DNA of 64,000 nt from Symbiodinium natans. Lineage: Eukaryota > Sar > Dinophyceae > Suessiales > Symbiodiniaceae. Positions within the stretch are counted from its first letter, which is position 1; the number at the start of each line of letters is the position of its first letter. Location: the NCBI GenBank assembly GCA_905221605.1, contig CAJNDS010000064.1:1-64000 (forward strand). Direction: 5' to 3'. The notes beneath the pieces were generated by a model. It saw nothing but the letters and a program-made list of their open reading frames with translations, ran no database searches and was not told the DNA's origin. Positions 11,313 through 23,511 of this stretch are shown piece by piece. A program made the translations under genes and the position numbers.

Positions 11313-11503
11313 TTAGCAGCAAAACATTGCGCGCTCTCTTGGCTTTTCCCCTGTCAGCTCTGTGCTTCTCAAGGCAAGGGGAAGGAGCAGCTCCCTGGCC
11401 AGCTCGTGCAGGGCTGGTGTTTTGATATTGTGGAGGATTGGCACTCTCTTGGCTCGAAACAAAGACTTGCAATTATTCGCGACGTCTTCTTCTCTTGACT
11501 TAC

Positions 11504-11741
11504 AATGTGCTTCGGCGGACTTCAAATCGGTAAAGTTCCAAAGCAGACTGATTTCACGAATCGCCTTCATCCTTTGTGGTTCCTCTTCACCAAATGGAAA
11601 GTCTTGCCAACAACCCAACGGGAATGGAATCAGCACGTCAGAGACTGCGTCGTTGCCGCATCCATTTGCGCCGAGGATCGTGGGTGGTCGGCTTAAGTAA
11701 TCTCGCAGATTCTCCTCAGCTGACAGCGTTGAGAAAGCCAT
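11504..11741 (-). CDS. Unrecognised protein, candidate first exon
   Basis: A minus-strand ATG at 11741 opens a fluent frame (MAFSTLSAEENLRDYL, later PFPLGCWQDFPFGEEEP and MKAIREISLLWNFTDL) that meets a perfect donor, ACATT|GTAAGT, at 11504. The frame runs on without a stop to 11313, so an unspliced 142-residue reading is also possible. No domain is recognised. It lies downstream of the glycosyltransferase on the same strand. Confidence 0.4.
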
Positions 11742-12041
11742 CTGCAGTCATAGCGCCAGAAGGCCTGCTGTGCTAACCGGCGTCTGGATCCCTAGCCTTA
11801 GCCATTGCCCCCCCTCCTCTCCCAGCCCATCTCCTCCTGGTATCCTTCCTTCTCAGGATCGGAACCCGGAGGCCTACTACTTTCTGAGAGAATCAAGAAT
11901 CTTCAGGGGCAGGGCACCGACAAGGACAATTAAGACCATGTGACCGTCCGGCAACTTGGGGAGAGTCCGCGATTTTTCGGGGTCCGTATGTTGCTCCAGT
12001 TTCCTCTTCCTCCACCAACACACGGCCGATGTTTCTTACAC

Positions 12042-14473
12042 CGCAGGGGGCCAAGCAAAAAATCAGCATTAATCTGTGAACCAACCGAACCAAACAGCTG
12101 CCACTCATGCAAAGCCGCGTAGACCATGTCCTGCTCACAGTGGCCCTCATTGTGTGCACGGGATCCAGAGATCACGGGGCAACCCATGCCCTTGGATTTG
12201 CTGTCAGTGATGACCTCGGCGCTGAGACAAGAGCCTCCTCAACACAAATGAGGTAAACCAAGGGGGCATGCGCTTTTTTGGACTAGACCATTTGACAGAA
12301 TCGCGGAACCGTATCCTGACAATGCCAACACACATGCAAAGCTGCATGCAAGCAACACGCCCGATTGTCGCCCATTCAGCTTTCATTTGCTCCACCAGCT
12401 TTGCGTTGAATGCAAAAGCGTTTCCGAAGATAAGCATGATCGAGTCATCCCATGGATCTTGCCCTGGCAGGCTTCCCAGTATCATTATGTTAACATACTC
12501 CGCGATGGTGCGTCGAAGCTGTGACGCCACCATGAAGTGATCCAACTCAAGATTCACAATCCAATCAAAACCTTCAAGAGTGTTTTGCTCGAGCAAGTAT
12601 TCCCAAGCTGGAAGAAGCCCCACCATGTTCTTCAGCAGCAACCAGAACTCCTCGGAGCGGAGCTGCTGGGTCCGTGGAAGAGCAACCTTTACAATGTCAG
12701 GTGCGTCCTCACCTGGGGCATTTGTGTCGGTGAAGAAAGCATAGCCGTCGCAAGCTTTAAAGAGATGTCGAGCAAGCGGTAGCAGGAGCTCTTCGCGAGG
12801 ACGGCGGGCAGTCCACCCAAAGCAATAGAGCTTTAGCTGCAGGGCGCTTGCCTGCGAAATGGGCTCGCGCTTCTTGGTGTCTGCCTCCTTCTTCGAGCTG
12901 CAAACAATCTCACGGCCAGCTTTCGAAATGTTGGTCCTGAATCGATTGAACATGATGTCCTGGTCTGCTGCCCTGTGGATGCAGCCATAAGGTTCTGACA
13001 GCGATGCGATGAGGCCAGAATACTTTCGCTTGAGAATTCTGGCTGCCTTCTTGCAGTGCTGCGGATCCCGCAAGGGGAATGTGCTGGCAGGGCAGTCTGT
13101 GGCGCTGGTTTGAATGTCTTCGTCTACGGGCACCGGGTCTTCGTTGATGCCGTTGCTTGTAGAGACAGCCTCATCTGCCTCATCTTGCATGTGGCTTGAT
13201 GCGCTGGGCACGTCTTCGGTAAAACCCGTAAAGCCCAGAGATCCTCCATTGCAGACTCGCTGTCTGTCGTCCTTGTGGACTTGTGTCGCCACAACGTTAA
13301 ACAAGTAGTCATTGTCAGTGACTCGGTGGATGCATCCTGTGGGCTCCTGCAGTGCCTCCAATGCCCCGACCTCACTCAGACTTCCCAAAAGAAGAGCGTA
13401 GATTCCAATTGAATGTTTCAACCTGCATGTACCTGCAAAAAAGTCGTGAAAAAAAGGACAGGAGACTGCAAGGGTGCCGCGATGTATCTGTCCTAATACT
13501 ATTGACCAAGAGATGTCAGTACATCACAGTACCTCCAGAACACTTGGCCCATGAGAGCATGCTCCTTTGCAGGCTGCGGCGCAAATCGCTTGCCGAAGAA
13601 CTTGGCAGCCTCCTGGCACAGTTCCATCGATGCCACCTGCGTGCCCTCGCAAGGCTGGTCACCTCATGGCACAAGTGGCGATGCGACTGCAGTCGAGATC
13701 GAGAGCTTAGAGTCCGTGACTTCTTCCAAAGCGACCCGATGCTGCTCTTCAGCATAACCCGATTCTTTGAAGCGAGGTGGGGGGGGGCCTGAACTTACAC
13801 TTGAGCTTTCGTGCGGGACAAGTCCCCCAAGTCGTGATCTGAGTCGCTCTCCGCCAGTGAAAACTTGGGCGCAAGGTCTGAGGTGGTAACCGAATTGAGG
13901 ACAGCTGTGTGGCCAGCCTGGCTTTCGTCAGGACATTTCAGACGTTTGCAATACTCAGCGCATGCAACAAGTTTTCTGCACCATCGGCTCCGTCATTTCC
14001 ACCAAGTCTCGCTTGCAGTTGCCGCATCTTTCGGGCCAGGATCCTCCACTGCATGCATCGGAGCCAGTGGAGCTGTCGTCGTTGAAGGTGTCGTGAGCCT
14101 CGGCCACCAGGTTTGCAGCAACAATGCCTGAGATTCTTGAGACCACCGCAACTTGATCTTGCCGGGAACCTAGAGCGCCTGTAGCACAATTTCACGACCT
14201 GGTATAGCTTTAGCGACTTTAGTCTCGTGGCCGCATGTTGGTAAAACCAGGCTCGGGAATCGGCGGAGAGCTCTGCATGTTGAGCTGGTTCTCTTGGTTC
14301 TGTTGGTTCTGCTCCACTTGAGGAGCGAAGAAAGGGTTGCCAGTGTTGATGGAAAAGGAGATACTGGTAATGTTGATCTCGCTCACCACACCATTCAGGA
14401 GAAGCACGGTCAAGATGGCGCTTCCCAGTGTGCTCAGCAGGAGGCGCGAGCTGCACAGCTGGGAGCGTGCCAT
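12042..14473 (-). CDS. GT31-like (beta-1,3-galactosyltransferase type) glycosyltransferase, type II membrane protein
   Basis: Such enzymes add sugars to proteins in the Golgi lumen. The proposed first exon starts at ATG 14473: a short N-terminus, a hydrophobic signal anchor (LLLSTLGSAILTVLLLNG) and a Gln/Asn-rich stem. Stem exons lie near 13960-14120 and at 13533 to about 13785. The catalytic exon is 12361-13422: a repeated motif GCIHR..D.D..FN (residues 30-41 and 146-158 of the frame opening at the TTG codon 13421), then LKLYCFGWTARRP, DWIVNLELDHF (286-296, where GT31 enzymes have their DDD/DxD motif) and FGNAFAFN (332-339, the family's 'G.gy..s' strand). The intron 12222-12360 starts with GC and joins in phase to exon 12042-12221, which reads GMGCPVISG and CEQDMVYAALHEW. 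Intron 13423-13532 is GT-AG. An in-frame TGA at 13664-13666 breaks the upstream stem exon. The motif match to GT31 is good; donor and acceptor sugars are unknown. Confidence 0.65.
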
Positions 14474-15980
14474 GTCTTAGGTCGCCCGGCATTCCGCCCA
14501 AGGAGGCTCGCACCGCTATTTGGTGCACGCTTCGGGGTTTCGGGGGGTGTTTCAGGAATGATGCTGCATGGTGGTCTCTAGTTTCGGCAAGAAAACAGGA
14601 AAACAAAAGCTCACTATGTCAAGCCGAAGAGCTGCTTCAATGGGTTGTTTGGTACCAAACTCGCAAAAAGTAGTGTAGGGGTCTTGACAATGCATCAGAT
14701 ATTGCTGCGCAACAGCAATTCGATGTAGAATGTAGATGCTGCGAATCATGGCATGTCACGACACTTGTGTCAACGTGGCTTGATCCTGAACGTGTCGAGC
14801 GGGGCTCTGTCACGTTTTATGTCTGCGTAAAGTGCAATGCATTCGCGTGCACGTCTTCCGAACGCGGCCTGACTTTGGCAGATGGGGTGGCGGCGACAAG
14901 AAAGAGAATCGACTCTTCCCAGCAAGGGATGGATTGTGTCCTCGCCACAAACAATGTTTTAGAGGACATGGCACCCGTTGTAACTGTGTGGTCGCATCTT
15001 GCATGACTGAGCACGTTGCGCATGGCTGCCGTCCGCTTCCGCCGCTCCTATGAAACATGGTTGTTGGACAGGCTCATGCCTGCTTGCCACTGCTTGCAAA
15101 GCCGCTCAGAAACAAAAGTAGGAACACCGCTAGGAGCGGGGTGGAGTTCGCATGAGTTCGCTGTGATTGCGTGAGCCATGAGGCTCATCTCCATTTGCAA
15201 GTGGCAGCCCCGTCCTGCTCCCAGTGCATGTTGGGCTGGTCCGCTTGACCACCTCCCGACTCAATGCGTGGAGTCAGGATGAGGACGTGACAAGGATTCT
15301 TCTTGGGCCCGGACCCTCTGAATCGTAGGCTATGAGATACGTGTCCGTGTCGGCACTATAGGCAGCCACGCGACCTGCAATCGGCCGAACATGCTGCAAA
15401 AGGTGAATCACAGCGCTGATTCTGCCCCAACCTGTGTAGTAGCGCTCAGTACTGTAGCCGTGGTCTTCCGCCAGGACAGCTACATGCCAGCCGACAGCAT
15501 CCTGGATGCACGTGTCAAATCCACGAGTCCTTCACTCTTTACCCCACCGCTCTTTACCGAGCCGCCCTCGCCTCTCCGAAGGGTCGCTCAATGAGTGACC
15601 GGAGCAGGTTTTCACCTTGAGCTGGGCTTTGGCTACAAGCCTTGAGTGACTTTGTAGTGAGTGTAGTGAAACGGCCAGGTGCCTCTCGGGGCACTGGAGT
15701 CATCAACTCTCTGCGTCCGATCCTTGGCGCCAGGATTTCCCAGACATGTGCCAGCTGCGCATGACAGCGCATTGTGCAGTACGTTGTGCATAATGTGCAT
15801 ATTTCAGCATACTATGATGGCTGATGGGAGTGCGACGTAGGCGTCAGCCCAGACATGGTGGGAGTCGACCGCAGCTCTCCAATGCCGGTCGACTGCCAAC
15901 CCAGCACCTCAGGCGTGACACGTCGTGATCACCGTAACAGTGGCGTTCGTGCAATTCTGAGTTGTTTGGATGTCAAAAAA
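14474..15980. other. No supported gene
   Basis: Short ORFs on both strands without motifs. This is probably the region upstream of the glycosyltransferase plus spacer. Confidence 0.3.
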
Positions 15981-15984
15981 AGGT

Positions 15985-16830
15985 GCGAACCACGCAGACG
16001 CTTTTTGCTGGGCCGCCGGGCCCAGGTCTCGGATGCTGCAGAAGCGGAAGATGTCAAGCCAGGCCTGAAATCCATCTTTGCCATGCCCAACATGCCCAGA
16101 AAAAGTCGGACGTGAATTAAGTAGGAGACTGGGTTCAGTGCCTCGGTGAAGCACAAGTTTAGGAGTGCAGGATTTACGGCAAGAAGCCACATTAACCGCA
16201 GTCCGTAGTCTTTGCGATACGGACAAAGATGATCTTGCGTTGTTTTGGGCGTGCCTTGGAAGGGGGCCTCTTGGAACAGAACCGGCCCCTAAAAAGGATC
16301 CCTCGCCGCGGAACGAGGATGCTTGGGCTGCTTGGTGAGCCAGGGCTGCCAGGGGTCGGGCGCAGCATTGGGACCTCACCAAAAAAACATTCGGAAGCAC
16401 AGAGGTGACATGCACAGGTGACATGTGAAGCACGCTTCAGGTCCCAACCCCCATCGTGAAAGGTGGGTAGGAAATTATTGGAACCGCATGTCATGCACGA
16501 TATGCTGATCAGGTTTAGTGTCTCTGCCGTCATGGTCGCCGAAGAACTTGCTGAATCAAGCAAAGACCGCCGAAACAAAACAGGAGATGAGTTCAGGCAG
16601 TTTTGCAGTAGCCAACTTGCTGCTTCCAGCCTGTGAGGGTGCTCTCTCTGCTCGTGACTCATTCTGGCTAGCTGCTGGCTGTGACGTGTTTGGACCATCA
16701 TTGGTACCTACGGCTGCCAAGATATCAAATTGCTGATGGCGCTTCTTTTTGATGCAGCACCTTGTGAAGTTCAGCAAGGCATCATCAACGGAGATTGAGT
16801 CATGAGGTGCTGCTGGCTGAAACAGTCCGG
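15985..16830 (-). CDS. Unrecognised protein, exon cluster
   Basis: Two minus-strand exons look real. One begins after GATTTCAG|G at 16064 and reads AWLDIFRFCSIRDLGPAAQQ, a helical segment. The other, about 16590-16825, begins after GTTTCAG and reads DSISVDDALLNFTRCCIKKK, then a polar Ser/Ala-rich part. The stretch between (about 16250-16480) includes a Pro/Arg-rich frame. No family is recognised and the two exons may not belong to one gene. Confidence 0.35.
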
Positions 16831-17399
16831 GGTGCAACTTTCACTGTCGCGGCCAAGGCGCGGAAAACCTGTATGTCGTAGTAGACTCTAAAAGCAGGCC
16901 TGCTGTACATAGCGAAAATTGCCACTCGGCATTCTCTGGCCACAGTGCCCTGCTTAAGACTGTGGCATCGTTTTGATCCATACAGCTGCATCCTGAAATC
17001 GTGCCCACGTGCACTCATGGAATTCTGACAGGAGATTGGGCAGCGGGTGAAACGTCACTCAGCCCTGGCACCTACACGACGCGAAGAGGCAAAGGGAAAA
17101 GCGGAGAAAAGTGGAGAAGGGACAAGAGTGACAAAGGCCTGGGACAACTCTGAAGAGAGAAACTCTGGAGAAAGAGAAACGTGCTCCAACCTTGGAGCCT
17201 CGTTCTCAAGATGCCTGGGGCGCAAACTTTCGCTTAGTGCTTTTTCGCTTCGTGTTTTGTTTGTATACGCCCGCTCTCCAACTTTTGATCCAACACAAAC
17301 ACAAGTCGGGGGGGGCGACCTCGGACTCGGCTGCATCAAGCAGGGCCCGGTCTCAGCCGAAGGCACTGCAAAAACTCAACGCAAAAGTCGCTGGCTAAA

Positions 17400-20090
17400 G
17401 CAGATCTTTGCAAGCCATGCGCCGCTACCTGGGCGTGGTCATCACTTTCACTCCTGGCAGTTTGGTGCCGGGCCCTCGTCGCTTGTTGTAGATCCATTCG
17501 TGGCGTCTGCTGAAGCTTCCTGGCGACATGCGACATGTGACCTGGCAACTGGAGCTTGTCACATCCAGGTTGCCTGCTCCTCTGTGACCATGGCGGGCGC
17601 AACAGGGGAAAGCTCCTTCACCAGGACCTCGGGGTCACGGACTGGCCGGAGACTCTCTACAATAAGCCGCGTGCTCAAAGGCCGCTTTCAGGCCTCTGGA
17701 ACTCCAGATTCATCCCGGACAATCATCATATCCTGTGACATTGTGACGCCCATTCCGTTTTCTCGATGCTTCACTTTGCGGTGGCGGTCCGAGCGGTCCT
17801 GGTCCAAATACGTCACCAGGATGCTTCGACGAAGCTCGAGCGGCAGATCCTCACAGGTTGTGTTATTCCAGCTCTTTTGCCGACCACTCGACTACTCAAC
17901 CATCATCCAACTAGCTTCACATGCAACTTGTGCTACAGCTTGAACTTACTGAAAGCTCAACTTGAGATCGGGGCCACGAAAGCTAGAAACGCGGCTATGA
18001 TCTGCACCAGACCCAAGGGGATCACAAAACAACGCTGCAAACCCTGAACTGTAAGCAAAACGCAAGGATGGGACACGCAGCGGTCGCACGGACGGACGCA
18101 GGATGGGACACGCAGCGGTCGCACTGAGAGCTGTCGGAAGCTGCGGATTCGAATGCTCACCGGGGCCTTACAGCTCGACAGCAGGGCCTGACCAAGACGG
18201 AGGGGGAAGCCCTGAAAAGGGGTGGGGGGGGGGGGGGAAAAGGGGGGGGGGGGGGGGGGGGGGAAAAGGGGGGGGGGGGGGGGGCCCCCCCCCCAGAAAT
18301 CAATTAAGGCGACCCTGAAAGGGGGGGGGGGACACACCTTAAGATTGATTTTGTCAATCCTATAAGGGGGGGAGCCCCCCTCCACAGCCCTTTATCTCTT
18401 TGATTTTCAGACCACTTAAGGGTCGGAGTCGCTTCTTGACCCAGCTGAACACTAGAGAGAATTCTTGTAAACGACAGCTCTCGCGAGCTCCAAGGAGCTA
18501 GCTTTCGTGATTTACAAAACGAATATAGCATGAAGCTGAGAGCGGTCCTGGCTGCCGATTGGGTCTGGTAGCTTCACTGCGATAACCTTCCAAGAAAAAG
18601 CCAAAGGAAAGGGACAGGTGAGGGCAGAGGGCAGGCAACTGGATGCCTTAGTATGCAGCTGCTCTTGACCGGGCACCTCTTCGCTCATGCGCTGCGCGCT
18701 CAGCGGCATCAGCTCAGCTTTGTAAGTCAGTGTCTCCTGCGTGCCACGCTTGCAATACCATGCAGGCTTCTCTCGGCCAAGATCATGATGAAATCTATCT
18801 TCAGTGTCAACCAAGTCTTCTCTGTAGTAGGGGATCCTTGAGAATCAGAGCCTTCAGAGCCCTTTTCTTTTCCAAGCATGATGGCGCCTTCCGACCCGCC
18901 ACTTCGAGCTGAGCTGACGCTTCGACGTCGCGGCCACCGGCGATCTGGACCTCCCCATCCCAGGTATCCCCTAGCCCTGAGCCCAGACTGAAACTGAAAT
19001 GTAGCACATCAAGACATTTCTCAGCCCAGGCTATGTTATCTGCGGGGCCGGTGGGGCTGTGGGCCTTCTTGGAGCCCAGCTTCACGCCCAAAGACTGACC
19101 TCAGCATGTCAATTCAATGTGTGATGCTGGCGTGGAGCTTCCCATGAACCAAAAAACCAGTACGACAATGCTTTCGGCGGATCGTGTCTGAGGAGCCGGC
19201 CCCAAAACCCCTGTGCGAAAGAAGACAGCGCGTTTCCTAGCGAAAATCCTCCACCTAAGTCAGGCAGAAAGCCCCAGACCAAAACACAAAATGTGGAGGG
19301 GGGGCGGGATGGGCGGGATGGGCCGGGATGGGCTGGGGGGAGAAGAGAGCAGGTTCTGCCGAGCCAAGGCAAGCCAAGGTTCCATACAAAAAGAGCGCCA
19401 ACTCGCGCGTCGGAGATGACAAGATGCCCGGGGCATAGGACCCGGCATACCTCTGACAAGATCAAAAGCGACAATAACGATGCCCAAAACAGCCAAAAAC
19501 CGCCAAAACCGGCTCCACATTGGGGTTGGCACTTGACGTCCCAAGTACCGTCCAGCTCAATGGAATACACGGGCTCCTCCTGAGAGTTGAGCCTGGCAGA
19601 ATGATAGAAAAAGGATGTGCAATTTAACCCCGAAGGCATTCTTCTGGGACGAGACTGAAAAAGCAGTATCTCTGCAGCAAGCTGGGCACAATCGAGCACA
19701 GTTTCAGGACAGCTTCAACAGTGCAGAGCCAGGGGGTGGGCAGAGCTGCTTACCGAAATCGTCCGATTCGTGAGCCAAAATGATGCTCTACCATGACACT
19801 GGTTCTGCTCGAAGCTCTCACTTCGCAGTTTGTGCAGGATTGGCCTTTCTAGTCGGATGATCGCTTCGTCCACACGCCCCCGCATGGGCTTACCTGCAGA
19901 AAGAAACAAAAGTGAACAAATCACCGCAGCGTCTTGGAGTATCACCGCATTCTCCAAGCCTTCAGGTCGAAGGACCTCTTCCTCCAGGGAGCTGTCCTCG
20001 AGCAAATCCATCAATCTCGCCTGCGAAGGCAGGGCCACTGCGTTGGTCCAGTAGATGTCCGAAAGGCGTTCGCACACAAATAGATCATTC
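17400..20090 (-). CDS. Unrecognised multi-exon gene
   Basis: Several minus-strand stretches read as protein. From 5' to 3' they are: about 19930-20090 (LFVCERLSDIYWTNAVALPS, LLEDSSLEEEVLRPEGLENA); 19792-19893, a clean exon after TTTCTTTCTGCAG with donor GTAGAG, reading VDEAIIRLERPILHKLRSES; about 19450-19690 with PVYSIELDGTWDVKCQPQC followed by a hydrophobic segment (FGGFWLFWASLLSLLILSEV), possibly membrane spanning; about 18830-19090; about 18620-18830 (DRFHHDLGREKPAWYCKRGT); about 17690-17851 (LPLELRRSILVTYLDQDRSD) ending at a possible GC donor; and about 17590-17680 (TRLIVESLRPVRDPEVLVKE). I do not recognise the family. The exons might belong to two genes. A poly-G/A tract lies inside at 18.22-18.33 kb. 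Confidence 0.4.
18221..18335. repeat. Poly-G tract with GAAAAG interruptions and a poly-C end
   Basis: Runs of up to more than 20 G are separated by AAAA, followed by CCCCCCCCCCAG and, slightly later, another G run. The G and C runs can pair, giving a hairpin, and the G runs can form G-quadruplexes. It lies between exon candidates, probably in an intron. Confidence 0.8.
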
Positions 20091-21087
20091 TTTTATGTTA
20101 GGTACACGGGCCAAGATGGCATCCCGTTTGGCTGCACCAGCCGGGGAGGGTCATCACATTGGAGAACTGCTGTTGGTTGACTTGCGTGCAAGCTTGTCAT
20201 CTCAACGTTTAATGGGTTTCAGGTATCAACTCAGAGCTTGCATTGTTGCAAGGCGCTTCTGCACAACACGCTGTGATTCGTTGCGCTTGCTCACCAATGC
20301 ACCTCTTAGTTGCAAGCGCACATCTGATCAGCGCCTTCGCATCCTGCACTGCCGGATTGGGGATGCTCATGCTTGGCACGTCGACGCCTATGTCGGCCAT
20401 GCCCGCAGCCTGAGCGCTAATATGTCATGAGCCCGCACGAGCACACCAAGTCTGGCTCACCTCTCTCGTGCCTTCGCCTCGACATGGGGCTGCCTGGGTA
20501 AGCTAGTACCTGGCAAGCAGTCACCCATAGTGCTGTCGAAGCATGCAAAGCCTCTGGCTGCGTCTCAGGATACCCGGCACGAAGCTCGTCGTGGCGGCTA
20601 TCCATGCTGTTGCGGTGGCAACAACCAGCCTCAGTCTCTGTCAATTGTGTCAGCCGCACAATGTTGGCGAGAAAACGCTAAACTACCTGTACCCTACATG
20701 TCTGACGGTATGCCAAAAGGCCGAAGCGGAGCCATGAGAATTGAGGCCTGCACGCAGTAGCTGCTCGACCTGGTCGGCGCTGGACCATCCTCGCACACAA
20801 GGCGCACAAGCTGGCAAGCAGCACCCTTCCAGCCCGTCATGCCGCACGACAGTGTGACAGTGAACAAACTGTGTCCAAGCCTCGGTGAAGCTCACGAACA
20901 GCGCAACTAAGAAGGGACTTATTTTTGCAAAGCTGCGGAACGTGCCGGCGACATCCACTCCGACATCGTGCAGCTGCCGACATGTCCGTTGCTTGCTGTC
21001 AGCTGAAAATGTATTCGCATGCGGCCCAGCATTCTCCACAAAAAACACACACACACAGAGACAAAGATATCATATGTACATATATAC
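20091..21087. other. Spacer with one weak minus-strand exon candidate
   Basis: At about 20870-20990 the minus strand reads TFRSFAKISPFLVALFVSFT, a hydrophobic run that may be a membrane segment. Nothing else is supported. A short CA tract at about 21040-21060 leads into the repeat element. Confidence 0.3.
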
Positions 21088-23397
21088 ATATATATATGCT
21101 CACCCCCCCCAATGGACCAACCGCGAAATGGAAAAGAAGTCCAAGAATCCAAAAATCCAAAGTTCCCCGGACAATCTCCCAGGAAACTTTGGAGTTTTGG
21201 ATTTTGTGCTTTTTTATGCTTGTTTATGCTTTTTGTGCTTTTTCGTGCTTTTTTGTACTTTTTTGAACTTTTTTGCACTTTTTGCAATTTTTTGCACTTT
21301 TTTTGCACTTTTTGGCACTTTTTGCACTTTTTTGCACTTTTTTGCACTTTTGGCACATTTTTGCATTTTTTTGCACTTTCTTGCACTTTTGTCTAATTTC
21401 ACAACATTTTTGCAAATATTTGTCCTTTTGAATGTGCTTTTCCAATCCAAAAGTCCAAAAATCCGAAAACCCAAAAACCCAAAGTTCTCCGGACAATCTC
21501 CCAGGAAACTTTGGATTTTTGGATTTTTGGATTTTGAAGATTTTTCACATTCGAGGTTCTCCTTTTTTTTGACTTATAAGAGGGCGGCCATTCACATGTA
21601 CCCTTGTCAGAATTTCAAAAACATCCCAACGACTCAAAACGTGAATGAAAATCCCAAGTAGCCTGCTCAAAGAGCCAATAAGATGTTGAAATATCCTGCT
21701 CAAAAAGCGATTAGAAGCGTTCAAGAAAGTAGTAGGGCAAAAAACTAAAGCACTCGTATCACAAAGTAAGGGCTTTCATAAGAGATAACCTTTTCCAAAC
21801 AGTAGGTACTAGGATCCCAGAATGGTTCTTATTGAAGAAATGATAATTCAGCTTCTTTCAGATGCACAAAATTAGATATTGGCAAATATAGGTTTTCTTT
21901 GTTAAAGCCTCCTTAGCAAAGGCCTGTGCATAACACATGTACGTGTTTTTCTCAGTGATTTGAAAAACTAAAACTTTACATGGTTCTCATATATGGAAAC
22001 AGTATAATCAAAACCTTCTAGAATATTGCATTTAATATCCTGTGAATTTAATGTTCACGTTTCGAGTAGGACGCCATTGAAACTCTGATAAGGGTACCTT
22101 TGAAGGGCCGCCCTCTTATATACACGAGATACTTACAGGGGCTCCATATGCAAGATTATAAAATAAGAGTTCAACCGAACCTCATAGTATGAAATGCGCG
22201 CCCTGGAAATGAATGCACACTTCACTTCCATACAGGAAGTCCCTGACCCTCGAGTGGACAGTGCACCAGCCGTATATTGGGCCTAAGCCCTATTACTGTC
22301 TTGAACGCTTCCGTTCAGCCTCTTGTTGGCTGTTTGAGTAGGATATTTCGAAATCTCATTGGCTTTGTGAGCAGGCTACTTAGGATTTAAACGATACAGT
22401 CTTCAATCGAGTACTTAGTTAAGACGTTAATCAGATTCGAGCAGGGTTTACTGCAATAATCACAGGTGGGCAACTCAATATTAAGAGCCTGAATTAAAGG
22501 ATCAGAAAACTAAAACACTCGTTATCGCAAAGTCAGGGTGTTCATGACATATAACCTTTTTTAAACAGCAGGTACAAGGATCCCAGAATGGTTGTTCTTG
22601 GAAAAAATGATAATTCAGCTTCTTTTATATGCACAAAAGTAGATTGGCAAATAAGGGCTTTCTCTGCTAAAGCCTGCTTAGCAAAGCCCTGTGCATAACA
22701 CACGTACGTGTTTACCTCAGTGATTTGAAAAGTAAGAATTGACATGGTTCTCAAATTCAGAAACTGTAGAATCACAACCATCTAGGATATGCCATTTAAG
22801 GATATACCTGTGAATTTAGTGCTTATGTTTCGAGTACTTAAGACGCAATTGAAACTCTGATAAGGGTGCATTTGAATGGCCGCCCTCTTATAAGTCAAAC
22901 AAAGGAGAACCTCGAATGTGAAAAGTCTTCAAAATCCAAAAATCCAAAAATCCCAAAATCCCCAAACCCAAAAATCCAAAAACCCAAAAATCCAAAAATC
23001 CAAAAACCCAAAGTTTCCTGGGAGATTGTCCGGAGAACTTTGGATTTTTGGCTTTTTGGATTTTTGGACTTTTGGATTGGAAAAGCACATTCAAAAGGAC
23101 AAATATTTGCAAAAATGTGATGAAATTAGACAAAAGTGCAAGAAAGTGCAAAAAGTGCAAAAAAGTGCAAAAAAAGTGCAAAAAGTGCAACAAAAAGCAG
23201 AAAAAACACAAAAGAATACAAAACACACAAAAATGCACGAAAAAAAGCACAAAAACACAGGAAGCACAAACAGCAAAAACAAGTAGACAGGGAAAGCATG
23301 GCAGGCTGCAGTGTCTCGAGAACCTTATACATGCCGATGTGGGTCCATTATGGTTGGAGGTTGGTCCATTGGGGGGGGGCGACCATATATATATATA
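21088..23397. mobile_element. AT-rich foldback-like element of nested inverted and direct repeats
   Basis: Left arm 21088-21618 and right arm 22849-23397 are reverse complements over most of their inner parts. Both carry tandem TTTTTGCACTT units (AAAAAGTGCAA on the other arm), a block reading CCAAAGTT..TCCGGACAATCTCC, and GACTTATAAGAGGGCGGCC. The outer tips also match in inverted form: a run of C then AATGGACCAAC on the left, GTTGGTCCATT then a run of G on the right, both with TA repeats outside. Inside, 21740-22125 and 22505-22893 are diverged direct repeats of about 385 bases, and 21657-21745 is an inverted copy of 22289-22382. No transposase frame is seen; the Lys- or Phe-rich ORFs over the arms are translations of the tandem repeats. 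Long inverted ends made of tandem repeats resemble foldback transposons, but no target-site duplication was identified. Confidence 0.6.
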
Positions 23398-23436
23398 TCC
23401 GCCGACCCGTGGCGTCGGTGGGTTGGTGTTTAGTAA

Positions 23437-23511
<75 letters not shown>

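Noticed and set aside
17047-17943. 298-codon plus-strand ORF
   Set aside because: The frame is Ser/Arg-rich and motif-free, while the minus strand over the same bases gives better exon readings with splice signals.
21050-23400. LTR retrotransposon or autonomous DNA transposon
   Set aside because: No reverse transcriptase, integrase or transposase motif in any frame; repeats are inverted and nested, not a pair of LTRs.
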